DNA of 33,605 nt from an uncultured Oscillospiraceae bacterium (GCA_910584835.1 CAJUEG010000019.1:4402-38006), one strand, 5' to 3'. Numbered from the stretch's first letter, positions 8,403-16,753 are shown. Notes: generated by a model from the sequence alone, not told the origin. Translations and numbers: made by a program.

Positions 8403-8432
8403 GCCCCCGCCGGCAGGCGGGGGCTTTCGTCT
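8403..8432 (+). terminator. Terminator after the DUF421/DUF4363 pair
   Basis: GCCCCCGCC (8403-8411) and GGCGGGGGC (8416-8424) form a perfect nine-base-pair stem with a GGCA loop, followed by TTTCGTCT. The T-tract is short, so termination may be partial. Confidence 0.72.
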
Positions 8433-8438
8433 GCCCCC

Positions 8439-8467
8439 TTGTTTCTCCCGGCGAGTTGTGGTATAAT
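8439..8467 (+). promoter_or_regulatory. Sigma-A promoter (extended -10) of the ddl-murF run
   Basis: TTGTTT (8439-8444), a 17-base spacer and a perfect TATAAT (8462-8467), with TG at 8459-8460 making an extended -10 element. It lies about 55 bases upstream of the ddl ATG and immediately after the preceding terminator. Confidence 0.87.
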
Positions 8468-8521
8468 TTGCATTCAAGCATAAAATAGGTATGGAATCGC
8501 TTTGCTGTGGAGGAACGCTTT

Positions 8522-9568
8522 ATGAAAATTGTTGTTTTGGCCGGCGGACTCAGCGACGAGCGCAACGTCTCCCTGTCCAGCGGGTGCAAGGTGTGCGCCG
8601 CCCTGCGGCAGCGGGGGCATGAGGCCGCCCTGGTCGATATGTATTTGGGCACCCAGGCGGAGGCCCAGGCCCTGTTCTCCGCCCCCATCCCGGAGGAGCT
8701 GACCAGGATCGGCCGCCAGGCCCCGGACCTGGCGGCGGTCAAGGCCTCCCGCCCCGCGGGGGGGGACAGTCAGTTCGGCCCCGGCGTGCTGGAGGCGTGC
8801 CGCATGGCGGACGTGGTGTTCCTGGGCCTCCACGGGGCCTGCGGGGAGGACGGCCGGGTGCAGGCGGCCCTGGACCTGCTGGGCATCCCCTATACGGGAT
8901 CGGGGTACCTGGGCAGCGCCATCGCCATGGACAAGGACCTGACCAAGCGCCTGGCGGCGCCCCTGGGCGTGGCCACCCCCAGGTGGGAGCTGGTGAGGTA
9001 TACCGCGGACGACATACCCGCCCTGGCCGCCCGGCTGGAGACCCCCTGCGTGGTCAAGCCGGTGGCCTCCGGGTCCTCCATCGGCGTGTCCATCGTCAGC
9101 CGCCGGGCGGACCTGCCCGCCGCCCTCACCGGGGCGCTGGCCCACGGCGGGGTGTGCGTGGTGGAGCAGTACATAGCCGGGCGGGAAATCCAGGTGGGCA
9201 TTTTGGAGGGTAAGGCCCTGCCCTCCATCGAAATCATACCCAAGGCCGGCTTTTACGACTATGAGAACAAGTACCAGCCCGGCGCGGCGGAGGAGATCAC
9301 CCCCGCCCCCATCCCGCCGGAGTGGGAAAAACGGCTGGGACAGGCCGCGCTGGACGTGTTCCACGCCCTGGGGCTGTCGGTGTATGCCCGGGCGGACTTC
9401 ATCGTCACCCAGGACGGCACCCCCTGGTTTTTGGAGATCAACACCCTGCCCGGCATGACCCCCACCAGCCTGCTGCCCCAGGAGGCGGCGGCGGTGGGCA
9501 TCGGCTACGGCGAGCTGTGCGAGCGCATCATAGAAGCGTCCCTGGCCGCCCGGAAAGCGCAGCGGTAG
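8522..9568 (+). CDS. ddl: D-alanine--D-alanine ligase
   Basis: Joins two D-alanines with ATP for the peptidoglycan precursor, in the cytoplasm. The 348-residue ATP-grasp enzyme has the N-terminal motif GGLSDERNVSLSSG, substrate loop 'GSGYLGSAIAMDKDLTK', ATP site 'PCVVKPVASGSSIGVS' and the metal/phosphate site EINTLPGMTPTSL at the C-terminus. The segment YDYENKY carries the tyrosine seen in true D-Ala-D-Ala ligases rather than the histidine of VanA-type D-lactate ligases, so vancomycin resistance is not suggested. ATG at 8522 has GGAGGAA upstream; an in-frame GTG five codons earlier overlaps that site and is unlikely. It heads a run continuing with murF, the next enzyme in the pathway. Confidence 0.96.
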   Translation: MKIVVLAGGLSDERNVSLSSGCKVCAALRQRGHEAALVDMYLGTQAEAQALFSAPIPEELTRIGRQAPDLAAVKASRPAGGDSQFGPGVLEACRMADVVFLGLHGACGEDGRVQAALDLLGIPYTGSGYLGSAIAMDKDLTKRLAAPLGVATPRWELVRYTADDIPALAARLETPCVVKPVASGSSIGVSIVSRRADLPAALTGALAHGGVCVVEQYIAGREIQVGILEGKALPSIEIIPKAGFYDYENKYQPGAAEEITPAPIPPEWEKRLGQAALDVFHALGLSVYARADFIVTQDGTPWFLEINTLPGMTPTSLLPQEAAAVGIGYGELCERIIEASLAARKAQR

Positions 9569-9712
9569 GCGCGGGCTTGGACCGGAGCGGGCTTTGCGGG
9601 CCGTAAACCGCGCCGCGGCCCTGTCCGTGAAGCGGGACGGAAAGGAAACGGCCCCGCCGTGCGTCCGGCAAGGGAGTACGGCGATCATTGGGAAATGAGA
9701 GGAGCGCCACTT

Positions 9713-11101
9713 ATGGAGGCACTGACACTGAGACAGCTGCTGGAGGCGGTGAACGGCACCCTGCTGGGGGACTTTGACGATCTGGACGCCCAGGCGGTCC
9801 AGGTGAGCACCGACAGCCGGAGCATCGCCCCCGGCTGCCTGTTCATCCCCCTGGAGGGGGAGCGGTTCGACGGCCACTCCTTTATCAGCGCCGCGCTGGA
9901 GGCGGGGGCGGCCGGCTGCCTCACCGCCCGGGAGCGGGAGAGCTATCTGCCCGGCAAATTCTACGTCAAGGTGCGCTCCACCCAGCGCGCCCTGTGGGAG
10001 CTGGCCAGGTACTACAGAAACCTGTTCCCCATCCCCTTCGTCGCCGTCACCGGCTCGGTGGGCAAAACCACCACCAAGGACATGACGGCGGCGGTGCTGG
10101 GGGCGAAGTTCTGCGTCCACAAGACGGAGGGGAACTTCAACAACGACATCGGCGTGCCCCTCACCCTGCTCAAGCTGGAAAAGCGGCACCAGGTGTGCGT
10201 GGTGGAGCTGGGCATGGACCACGCCGGGGAGATCGACAACCTGGCCCGGCTGGTGGAGCCGGACATGGCCCTCATCACCAACATCGGCGACGCCCACATT
10301 GAAAACCTGGGCAGCCGGGAGAACATCTTCAAGGCCAAGTGCGAGATCTTCCCCCACTTGAAAAAGAACGGCCTGGCCGTCCTCAACGGGGACGACCCCA
10401 TGCTGGCCGCCCTGCGGGGGACGCTGCCCCAGCGCACCGTGTTTGTGGGCAGGGATGAGGGGCTGGACTACACCGCCCGGGACCTGTCCAGCGACGGCGC
10501 GGGCCATCTGTTCTGCCGGGTCAGGACCCCCCGCAGCCAGTTCGAGGTCAATATACCCGCCCTGGGCAGCCATATGATCTACCCCACCCTCATGGCCGCC
10601 GCGGTGGCCGAGGCGCTGGGCATGGCCCCCGACGAGATCATCCGGGGCATCGGGGCCTTCCTCCCCACCAAAATGCGGATGAACATCGTGCGCTGCAAGG
10701 GCGATATCGTCATACTCAACGATGCATACAACGCCAACCCCCAGTCCATGCGGGCCGCCGCCGCCGTGCTGGGCGACGCCCAGGGCCGCCGGAAGGTGGC
10801 GGTGGTGGGGGATATGAAGGAGCTGGGCCCCGGCTCCGAGCAGTTCCACCGGGCGGTGGGGGGCTACTTCGCCCAGTCCGGTGCGGACCGGCTCATCGCT
10901 GTGGGCGACCTGGCCCGGTTCATGGCCGAGGGGGCCAGGGAGGCGGGGCTGGAACAGGCGGACTACTTCCCCACCCTGGACGCCGCCAAAAACGCCCTGT
11001 CCCGGGAGCTTCGGGCGGGGGTTACCATCCTGGTCAAGGCGTCCAGGTCCATGGCGTTTGAGAAAATCGTAGATTATCTGTTGGAAAACGTCCCGCAATA
11101 G
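9713..11101 (+). CDS. murF: UDP-N-acetylmuramoyl-tripeptide--D-alanyl-D-alanine ligase
   Basis: Adds the D-Ala-D-Ala dipeptide made by Ddl to the UDP-MurNAc-tripeptide, the last cytoplasmic step of precursor synthesis. The 462-residue product has the Mur ligase order: N-terminal substrate domain with 'VSTDSRSIAPGCLFIPLEGE', central ATPase with AVTGSVGKTTTKDM at residues 111-124 and ELGMDHAGEID, and C-terminal domain with ILNDAYNANPQSMRAA and VAVVGDMKELG, the last two diagnostic of MurF. ATG at 9713 has GAGAGGAG upstream; an earlier in-frame start at 9659 gives an arginine-rich extension without a binding site. The 144-base gap after ddl holds GC-rich inverted repeats but no clear terminator, so co-transcription is likely. 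Confidence 0.96.
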   Translation: MEALTLRQLLEAVNGTLLGDFDDLDAQAVQVSTDSRSIAPGCLFIPLEGERFDGHSFISAALEAGAAGCLTARERESYLPGKFYVKVRSTQRALWELARYYRNLFPIPFVAVTGSVGKTTTKDMTAAVLGAKFCVHKTEGNFNNDIGVPLTLLKLEKRHQVCVVELGMDHAGEIDNLARLVEPDMALITNIGDAHIENLGSRENIFKAKCEIFPHLKKNGLAVLNGDDPMLAALRGTLPQRTVFVGRDEGLDYTARDLSSDGAGHLFCRVRTPRSQFEVNIPALGSHMIYPTLMAAAVAEALGMAPDEIIRGIGAFLPTKMRMNIVRCKGDIVILNDAYNANPQSMRAAAAVLGDAQGRRKVAVVGDMKELGPGSEQFHRAVGGYFAQSGADRLIAVGDLARFMAEGAREAGLEQADYFPTLDAAKNALSRELRAGVTILVKASRSMAFEKIVDYLLENVPQ

Positions 11102-11141
11102 AGGAATCCATTGAAGTCCGGCGCAAGGAGAACATCTACCC

Positions 11142-13124
11142 ATGATTGACATACAGCTGACCGGCCTGGTCAAGGAGTTCGAGGTCGGCAAACGAATTTT
11201 AGACGGCTTCTCCCTCCAGATTGAGGAGGGGGAGCGGGTGGGCCTGCTGGGCCGCAACGGCGCGGGCAAGACCACCATCTTCCGCATGATGACCGGGCAG
11301 GTCCGCCCCGACGAGGGGACCATCGCCGTCGCCCCGGGCAAGCGGCTGGGGCTCATCTCCCAGATTCCTGTCTACCCCGAGGGCTACACTGTCCGGGACG
11401 TGCTGGACACCGCCTTCGCCCCCCTCCACGCCATGGAGAAGGAGCTGGCCGGCCTGGCCGCCCGGATGGGGGAAAACGCCGACCCCGCCGTGATGGCCCG
11501 GTACGACCAGCTCACCGCCGCCTTTGAGCTGGGGGGCGGCTACGACACCGAGACACGGCTCAATAAAGTCTGCAACGGCCTGGGCATCGGGGCAGATATG
11601 CGCTCGCGCCCCTTTGACGCGCTGTCCGGCGGGGAAAAGACCCGGATCAACCTGGCAAGGCTCATTCTGGAGGACACCGACATCCTCCTGCTGGACGAGC
11701 CCACCAACCACCTGGACCTGAACGCCACCGAGTGGCTGGAGGGCTATCTGGAGCGGTTCAAGGGCACGGTGCTGGCCATCTCCCACGACCGCTGGTTCCT
11801 GGACAAGGTGGTGCGCCGGGTGGCGGAGATCCAGGACGGCAGGGCGGAGCTGTACGCGGGCAACTACTCCTTCTATGTGGAGGAGAAGGAGAAGCGGTAT
11901 CAGGAGCGGCTCAAGCAGTACGAAAAGGAGCAGGCCAAGATCGCCCAGCTGGAGGCCGCGGCGGAGCAGATGCGCATGTGGGCCTTTAAGGGCAACGACA
12001 AGCAGTACAAGCGGGCCATCAATATGGAGCGGCGGATCGAGCGCATGCGCACCACCGACAGGCCCACAAAGGAGCGCAGGCTGGCCGCCCGCTTCGGCGA
12101 GCGGGAGTTCCACGGGGACGAGGCCCTGGTGGTCACCGAGCTGAAAAAGTCCTTCGGGGCGCGCACCCTGTTCGACCACATCAATTTGGAGGTAACCGGC
12201 GGGGAGCGCATCGCCCTGCTGGGGGACAACGGCACCGGCAAGTCCACCTTTATCAAGCTCATCATGGGGGAGGAGACCCCGGATTCCGGCTCCATCTACC
12301 TGGGGCCCTCCATCCGCATCGGGTATCTGCCCCAGATCATCCACTTCGACCGGCCCGACCGCAACCTGGTGGACACCATGCTCTACGCCCAGAACTGCAC
12401 CACCCAGGAGGCGAGGGACCGGCTGGCCTCCTTCAAGTTCCGGGGGGAGGACGTGTTCAAGGAGGTGTCCGCCCTGTCCGGCGGGGAGCAGTCCCGGCTG
12501 CGCCTTTGCATGCTGATGGACAGCCGGATCAACCTGCTCATCCTGGACGAGCCCACCAACCACCTGGACATCGACTCCCGGGAGTGGATCGAGGAGGCGG
12601 TGGAGGAGTACGGCGGCAACCTGCTGTTCGTCTCCCACGACCGCTACTTTATTGAGAAGTTCGCCACCAGGGTGTGGATGCTGGAAAACGGGCAGATCAC
12701 CGACTTCCGCGGCACTTATACCGAATTCAGGGCCTTCCGGGAGCGGCAGGAAGCGCTGTCGCGCTCCGCCTGTTCGCGGCGCGGTTCTAAGGTCTCCGAC
12801 TCTGCAAGGTGCCTTGAGCCCCCAAAGAACGGGGCCGCAGACCCCTCGTGCCGCTCCGGCCTTAGCCCGCTGCTCACAACGGCTCCGCAGCCAAAGCGCG
12901 GCGGCACCAAGGAGCTGGAAAAGCAGGTGCGGGCCGCCGAGCGGGCGGTGGAAAAGGCGGAGGTCCGGCTGGACGAGCTCAGCCAGGAGGCCGAGGAGGC
13001 CGCGTCCGACTATCTCAGGCTCCAGGAGATTTACAAGGAGCGGGAGGCGGTGGAGGACGAGCTGGCCCACCTGTATACCCAGTGGGAGGAGCTGGCGGCG
13101 GAGCTGGAAGAGGCGAAAGGATGA
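11142..13124 (+). CDS. ABC-F family ATPase with an in-frame insertion
   Basis: ABC-F proteins act on the ribosome as translation factors or antibiotic-protection proteins; they have no membrane domain. Two ATPase domains are visible: Walker A GRNGAGKTT near residue 37 and GDNGTGKST near 364, signatures LSGGEKTR and LSGGEQSR, and Walker B LLLDEPTNHLD and LILDEPTNHLD. Between them is the charged helical linker (EKEKRYQERLKQYEKEQAKI). The C-terminus is a coiled coil (ELEKQVRAAERAVEKAEVRL), as in Uup/YdiF-type members. Between domain two and the coiled coil, about residues 541-586 are unlike the rest: cysteine-, serine- and proline-rich, with sequence related to an intergenic repeat. Lack of a resistance-type linker argues for a housekeeping role. 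Start supported by AAGGAG. Confidence 0.94.
   Translation: MIDIQLTGLVKEFEVGKRILDGFSLQIEEGERVGLLGRNGAGKTTIFRMMTGQVRPDEGTIAVAPGKRLGLISQIPVYPEGYTVRDVLDTAFAPLHAMEKELAGLAARMGENADPAVMARYDQLTAAFELGGGYDTETRLNKVCNGLGIGADMRSRPFDALSGGEKTRINLARLILEDTDILLLDEPTNHLDLNATEWLEGYLERFKGTVLAISHDRWFLDKVVRRVAEIQDGRAELYAGNYSFYVEEKEKRYQERLKQYEKEQAKIAQLEAAAEQMRMWAFKGNDKQYKRAINMERRIERMRTTDRPTKERRLAARFGEREFHGDEALVVTELKKSFGARTLFDHINLEVTGGERIALLGDNGTGKSTFIKLIMGEETPDSGSIYLGPSIRIGYLPQIIHFDRPDRNLVDTMLYAQNCTTQEARDRLASFKFRGEDVFKEVSALSGGEQSRLRLCMLMDSRINLLILDEPTNHLDIDSREWIEEAVEEYGGNLLFVSHDRYFIEKFATRVWMLENGQITDFRGTYTEFRAFRERQEALSRSACSRRGSKVSDSARCLEPPKNGAADPSCRSGLSPLLTTAPQPKRGGTKELEKQVRAAERAVEKAEVRLDELSQEAEEAASDYLRLQEIYKEREAVEDELAHLYTQWEELAAELEEAKG
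12762..12899. repeat. Repeat-derived in-frame insertion in the ABC-F gene
   Basis: This stretch interrupts the usually lysine-rich linker before the C-terminal coiled coil. It keeps the reading frame, adding about 46 codons. Its first 23 bases resemble the repeat at 33570-33591 (CGCCTGTTCGCG core shared exactly), and its codon use, rich in Cys, Ser and Pro, differs from the flanks. The boundaries are approximate, since they are inferred from where ABC-F character stops and resumes. Confidence 0.55.
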
Positions 13125-13133
13125 CATAGAGAC

Positions 13134-13805
13134 ATGGGATACAAAAGCTGCCGGGGCGACCGCCCGCAGAACAACAGGAGGCGCTGGCTGGCCGCCCTGC
13201 TGGTGCTGATTGCGGCCGGGCTGCTGGTCTTCGCGGCACTGGAGGTATACATCGGCCTCCACAGCCGGGGAAAAACGGTGTCGGCGGACGCCAACCCCCA
13301 GGTCATGGTCATCTTCGGCTGTCAGATGCGCCCCGACGGGCCGTCCGTTCTGCTCAAGGACCGGCTGGACACCGCCCTGGCTTACTGGGAGGAACACAAA
13401 GATATCAGGATCGTGGTCACCGGCGGCAAGGGGGACGACGAGCACGTCTCTGAGGCCCGGGGGATGTACGACTACCTCACCGCCCGCGGGGTGGACGGGG
13501 ACAGCATCTATATGGAGGATCAGTCCCGGAACACCTGGCAGAACGTCAACTACACCTTTGCCCTCATGGAGCGGGAGGGGTGGAACCTCACGGACGACGT
13601 GCTGCTGGTGTCCAGCGGGTTCCATCTGGCCCGCATTGAGCTGCTCTGGGACCGGGCCCGCGCCCAGGCGCTGCGCGGCCAGCCATATAACGGCCAGTAT
13701 GTCTCCACCCTGGCCGCGCCGGTGAGCCACGCGCCGTCGGCGGTGCAGATGTTTTTCCGGGAGCCGCTGGCCCTGGTGAAGTCCTTTCTCTTTGACCGGG
13801 GGTAG
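13134..13805 (+). CDS. YdcF/SanA-like (DUF218) membrane-anchored protein
   Basis: The 223-residue product has a basic N-terminus, one membrane helix at about residues 19-40 and a DUF218 domain. The latter shows VMVIFGCQMRPDGPS, RLDTALAYWEEH, IVVTGGKGDDEHVSEARGM, 'YMEDQSRNTWQNV' and 'VLLVSSGFHLARIELLW', the conserved family positions. Members such as SanA affect envelope permeability and cell wall metabolism; the reaction is unresolved. It starts nine bases after the ABC-F stop, so both are in one transcript. Its TAG stop is also the first three bases of a palindromic repeat. Confidence 0.9.
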   Translation: MGYKSCRGDRPQNNRRRWLAALLVLIAAGLLVFAALEVYIGLHSRGKTVSADANPQVMVIFGCQMRPDGPSVLLKDRLDTALAYWEEHKDIRIVVTGGKGDDEHVSEARGMYDYLTARGVDGDSIYMEDQSRNTWQNVNYTFALMEREGWNLTDDVLLVSSGFHLARIELLWDRARAQALRGQPYNGQYVSTLAAPVSHAPSAVQMFFREPLALVKSFLFDRG

Positions 13806-13872
13806 GGGCGCACATTGTGCGCCCGCCCTTCGATCACACAACATAACCGCGGGTGCACATTGTGCGCCCCTA
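13803..13872. repeat. Palindromic repeat pair between the ydcF-like gene and prfA
   Basis: Two 24-base arms (13803-13826 and 13849-13872) are inverted copies differing at only two positions, and each contains the small palindrome GCACATTGTGC or a variant of it. The spacer is 22 bases. The form TAGGGGCGC...GCGCCCCTA resembles short palindromes common in Oscillospiraceae intergenic DNA. The left arm starts exactly at the preceding gene's TAG stop. There is no T-run, so it is a repeat rather than a terminator. Confidence 0.85.
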
Positions 13873-13912
13873 CAGTTGAACACAAGACAGGTGATGCAGG
13901 ATAGACGCGCAG

Positions 13913-14959
13913 TTGAAAACCATTGAATTGAGATACCAGGAGCTGGAGGCCCGGCTGGCCGCCAACGAGACCTATGCCGACCCAGAGCTGGTGTCCCGCC
14001 TCAACCGGGAGCAGAAGGAGCTGGAGCCGCTGGTATCCGCCTACCGGGCGCTGTGCAAAGCGCAGGCCGACCTGGCGGACGGGTCGGAGCTGCTGGGCGA
14101 CCCGGAGATGCGTGAGCTGGCCCAGCAGGAGATAGCCCAGGCCAGGGACGACATCGAGCGGCTGGAGCGGGAGATCAAGATTCTGCTCCTGCCAAAAGAC
14201 CCCAACGACGGCAAGAACGTCATCATGGAGATCCGGGCCGGGGTGGGGGGGGAGGAGTCCGCCCTGTTCGCCCACTCCCTCACCCGGATGTATACCATGT
14301 ACGCGGAAAAGCGGGGCTGGAAGGTGGAGATCAACTCCGCCAGCGAGACGGAATTAGGTGGAGTAAAGGAAATCTCCTTTACAATCGAGGGGGACGGGGC
14401 CTGGTCCCGGATGAAGTTCGAGAGCGGCGTCCACCGGGTCCAGCGGGTGCCCGAGACGGAGTCCGGCGGGCGGGTGCACACATCCACCGTCACCGTGGCG
14501 GTGCTGCCCGAGATGGAGACGGTGGACGTGGAACTGAACCCTGCCGACGTGGAGATGCAGGTGTTCCGCTCCTCCGGGGCGGGGGGGCAGCACATCAACA
14601 AGACCTCCTCCGCCGTGCGCCTCATCCACAGGCCCACGGGGACGGTGGTGGAGTGCCAGCAGGAGCGCTCCCAGTTCCAGAACCGGGAGAAGGCCATGCG
14701 GCTGCTGGCCTCCATCCTCTATGACCGGGAACAGGAGCGCATCCAGTCCGAGTACGGGGAGAACCGCCGCAGCCAGGTGGGCACGGGCATGCGCAACGAG
14801 CGCATCCGCACCTACAACTTCCCCCAGGGGCGGCTCACCGACCACCGGGTGGGGCTGACGCTGTACAAGCTGGACGCGGTGATGGACGGCGATTTGGACG
14901 AGATCATCGACGCGCTGGTGGCCGACCATCAGGCAAAGCAGTTGGCCGAACGGGGGTAG
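13913..14959 (+). CDS. prfA: Peptide chain release factor 1
   Basis: Recognises UAA and UAG and triggers peptide release on the ribosome. The 348-residue protein shows the coiled N-terminal domain, the codon-reading tripeptide of RF1 type (P-E-T at residues 180-182 in VQRVPETESGG; the RF2 SPF motif is absent) and the catalytic GGQ at 224-226 in SSGAGGQHINKT. The C-terminal part GTGMRNERIRTYNFPQGRLTDHRV is typical. The start is a TTG, since the frame is closed by a TGA 21 bases upstream and no ATG is available; the AGG signal is weak and rather distant. The usual partner prmC is not adjacent here. Confidence 0.97.
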   Translation: MKTIELRYQELEARLAANETYADPELVSRLNREQKELEPLVSAYRALCKAQADLADGSELLGDPEMRELAQQEIAQARDDIERLEREIKILLLPKDPNDGKNVIMEIRAGVGGEESALFAHSLTRMYTMYAEKRGWKVEINSASETELGGVKEISFTIEGDGAWSRMKFESGVHRVQRVPETESGGRVHTSTVTVAVLPEMETVDVELNPADVEMQVFRSSGAGGQHINKTSSAVRLIHRPTGTVVECQQERSQFQNREKAMRLLASILYDREQERIQSEYGENRRSQVGTGMRNERIRTYNFPQGRLTDHRVGLTLYKLDAVMDGDLDEIIDALVADHQAKQLAERG

Positions 14960-15083
14960 CGGCGTGTTTCTTGAAGGAGCCCCTGGGCCAGCTACGGCGG
15001 TTGGGCGCGTTTGGCGCAGACCTCAACATACAAATAAAGGGGGGACTGGCCCGGGCCGAGAGAAAGGAACGCGCCGCTACCCC
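14953..15083. repeat. Structured 131-base inverted-repeat element after prfA
   Basis: The 20-base ends (14953-14972 and 15064-15083) are complementary with only two G-T wobbles. A second stem (14982-14991 with 15046-15055, one wobble) lies inside, and the loop of about 54 bases holds a further small GCGC hairpin. All mismatches in the stems keep RNA pairing, so it could fold as RNA. The left arm contains the prfA TAG stop. It may be a MITE-like element, a 3' stabiliser, or the leader of the next gene. Confidence 0.75.
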
Positions 15084-15099
15084 GGGAAAGAGTATTTAA

Positions 15100-16374
15100 A
15101 TGTTTTCTCATATCATTTTTGACCTGGACGGCACCCTTCTGAATACCATCGACGACCTGGCGGACGCGGGCAACCACGTCTGCGCCGCCCACGGCTGGCC
15201 CACCCACACGGTGGACCAGTTCAAATACATGGTGGGCAACGGCATCCCCAGCCTGGTGTCCCGGTTCACCCCGGACGGACTGGAGGAGGAGGAACTGGCC
15301 CAGGCGCTGGCGGAGTTCTCCGCCTATTACGGCGAACACAAGGAGGACAAGACCGCCCCCTACCCCGGCGTGCCGGAGCTTCTTGATTCCCTGAAAGGGG
15401 CGGGAATGCGCCTGGCGGTGCTGTCCAACAAGGCCCACGCCCTGGCGGGGCCGGTGGTGGAGCACTATTTCCCCGGCGTGTTTGAATATGTCCAGGGGGC
15501 CCTCCCCGGCGCGCCGCTCAAGCCCGACCCCACCCTGCTCCACGCGCTGATGGAGAGCATCGGCGCCAGGCCCGAGACCACCCTGTTTGTGGGGGACAGC
15601 GGCGTGGACGTGCTCACGGGCAAAAACGGCGCTCTGACGGTGTGCGGCGTGCTGTGGGGCTTCCGGGACCGGGCGGAGCTGGAGGGCGCCGGGGCGGACT
15701 ATGTGGTTGAAAAGCCGGAGGAGCTCACCGCCATCGCCGCCGGCGCCGCCCTTCTCTCCCCCGGACAGGCCGCTTTGGCGGCGGAGCTGCTCCGGCAGGG
15801 CCGCCTGGTGGCCCTCCCCACCGAGACGGTGTACGGCCTGGCCGCCGACGCCACCCAGGAGAGAGCCGTCCGGGCCAACTACGACGCCAAGGGCCGCCCC
15901 GAGACTAAGCCGCTGAATGTGCTGGTGGACGGGATGCAAATGGTGGAAACGGTGTGCCGGGACATCCCGGAGGACGCGTACAAGCTGGCCGGCGCCTTTT
16001 GGCCGGGACCGCTGACCATGATTTTGTGGGGAAACGGAACACTTCCGTCTATTGTCCCCGCCGGGGGGGCCACCCAGGGGGTGCGCTGCCCCGACCACCC
16101 GGCTGCCCTGGCGGTGATCCGGGCGCTGGGCAGGCCGCTGGCCTGCCCCTCCGCCAACCTGTCCGGGCGTCCCAGCCCCAAGTCCGCCGCCGACGTGCTG
16201 GCCCAGCTGGGCGGGCGGATCGACGGGGTGCTGGACGGCGGCGTGTGCAGCGTGGGGGTGGAGTCCACCATCCTGGACCTCACCGTGACGCCCTACCGCA
16301 TTCTGCGCCGGGGCGGGCTGGGCCGGGAACGGCTGGAGGCCGTGCTGGGGCCCGGCAGACTTGAAACCGATTGA
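15100..16374 (+). CDS. Fusion: HAD phosphatase plus TsaC/YrdC-type threonylcarbamoyl-AMP synthase
   Basis: One uninterrupted frame encodes two enzymes. Residues 1 to about 212 are a Gph-like HAD hydrolase: nucleophile motif FDLDGTLLNT (D8, D10), VLSNKAH for motif II, KPDPTLLHAL with the motif III lysine, and FVGDSGVDV for motif IV. Residues about 218-424 are a YrdC/TsaC domain: GRLVALPTETVYGLAADA, the KGRPETKPLNVLV substrate site and PLACPSANLSGRPSP. TsaC makes threonylcarbamoyl-AMP, used to form t6A37 in ANN-decoding tRNAs. The C-terminal Sua5 extension is absent, so the second half is the short TsaC type. The junction, EELTAIAAGAALLSPGQAAL, shows no sign of a frameshift. Co-location with prfA fits a translation role. 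Confidence 0.93.
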   Translation: MFSHIIFDLDGTLLNTIDDLADAGNHVCAAHGWPTHTVDQFKYMVGNGIPSLVSRFTPDGLEEEELAQALAEFSAYYGEHKEDKTAPYPGVPELLDSLKGAGMRLAVLSNKAHALAGPVVEHYFPGVFEYVQGALPGAPLKPDPTLLHALMESIGARPETTLFVGDSGVDVLTGKNGALTVCGVLWGFRDRAELEGAGADYVVEKPEELTAIAAGAALLSPGQAALAAELLRQGRLVALPTETVYGLAADATQERAVRANYDAKGRPETKPLNVLVDGMQMVETVCRDIPEDAYKLAGAFWPGPLTMILWGNGTLPSIVPAGGATQGVRCPDHPAALAVIRALGRPLACPSANLSGRPSPKSAADVLAQLGGRIDGVLDGGVCSVGVESTILDLTVTPYRILRRGGLGRERLEAVLGPGRLETD

Positions 16375-16393
16375 AAGGAAATTGAATCAGACC

Positions 16394-16753
16394 ATGAACA
16401 TAGAGGTAAAAAATCAAATTGCCATCGTCCGGGAGCCGGGGGTGCTTGTCACCGGCGGCCCCTCCGCCATGGAGCTGCTGGCCACGGTGCGGTATGAGAC
16501 GGGCTGCTCCGCCGTGATCCTGTTCAAGGAGCAGCTGGACGAGTCCTTTTTCCGCCTGTCCACCGGGCTGGCGGGGGAGGTGCTGCAAAAATTTGTCAAC
16601 TATCAGATGAAGCTGGCCGTTGTGGGCGACTTCTCCGGTTATGACAGCAAGCCCCTCCGGGACTTCATCCGGGAGAGCAACCAGGGCCGCCAGGTCTGCT
16701 TCCAGCCCGACGAGGGGGCGGCGCTGGCCTGGCTGGAGCGGGCGGGAGCATGA
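16394..16753 (+). CDS. DUF4180 family protein
   Basis: The 119-residue protein matches DUF4180 along its length: AMELLATVRYETGCSAVILFKE, FRLSTGLAGEVLQKFVNYQ, KLAVVGDFSGY and LRDFIRESNQGRQVCF are the family's conserved blocks. The function is unknown; the family is cytosolic and without obvious catalytic residues. ATG at 16394 matches the usual family start (MNIEV); earlier in-frame TTG codons overlap the end of the previous gene. The stop overlaps the coaE start as ATGA, so they are coupled. Confidence 0.88.
   Translation: MNIEVKNQIAIVREPGVLVTGGPSAMELLATVRYETGCSAVILFKEQLDESFFRLSTGLAGEVLQKFVNYQMKLAVVGDFSGYDSKPLRDFIRESNQGRQVCFQPDEGAALAWLERAGA

Noticed and set aside
8522..9568. Vancomycin-resistance-type ligase
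   Set aside because: The active-site segment has the tyrosine pattern YDYENKY of ordinary D-Ala-D-Ala ligases, and the neighbours are normal cell wall genes with no vanH or vanX.
8474..11356. Open frame of 960 codons on the minus strand opposite ddl and murF
   Set aside because: Antisense to two intact cell wall genes, composition is shadow-like and it starts inside the ABC-F gene.
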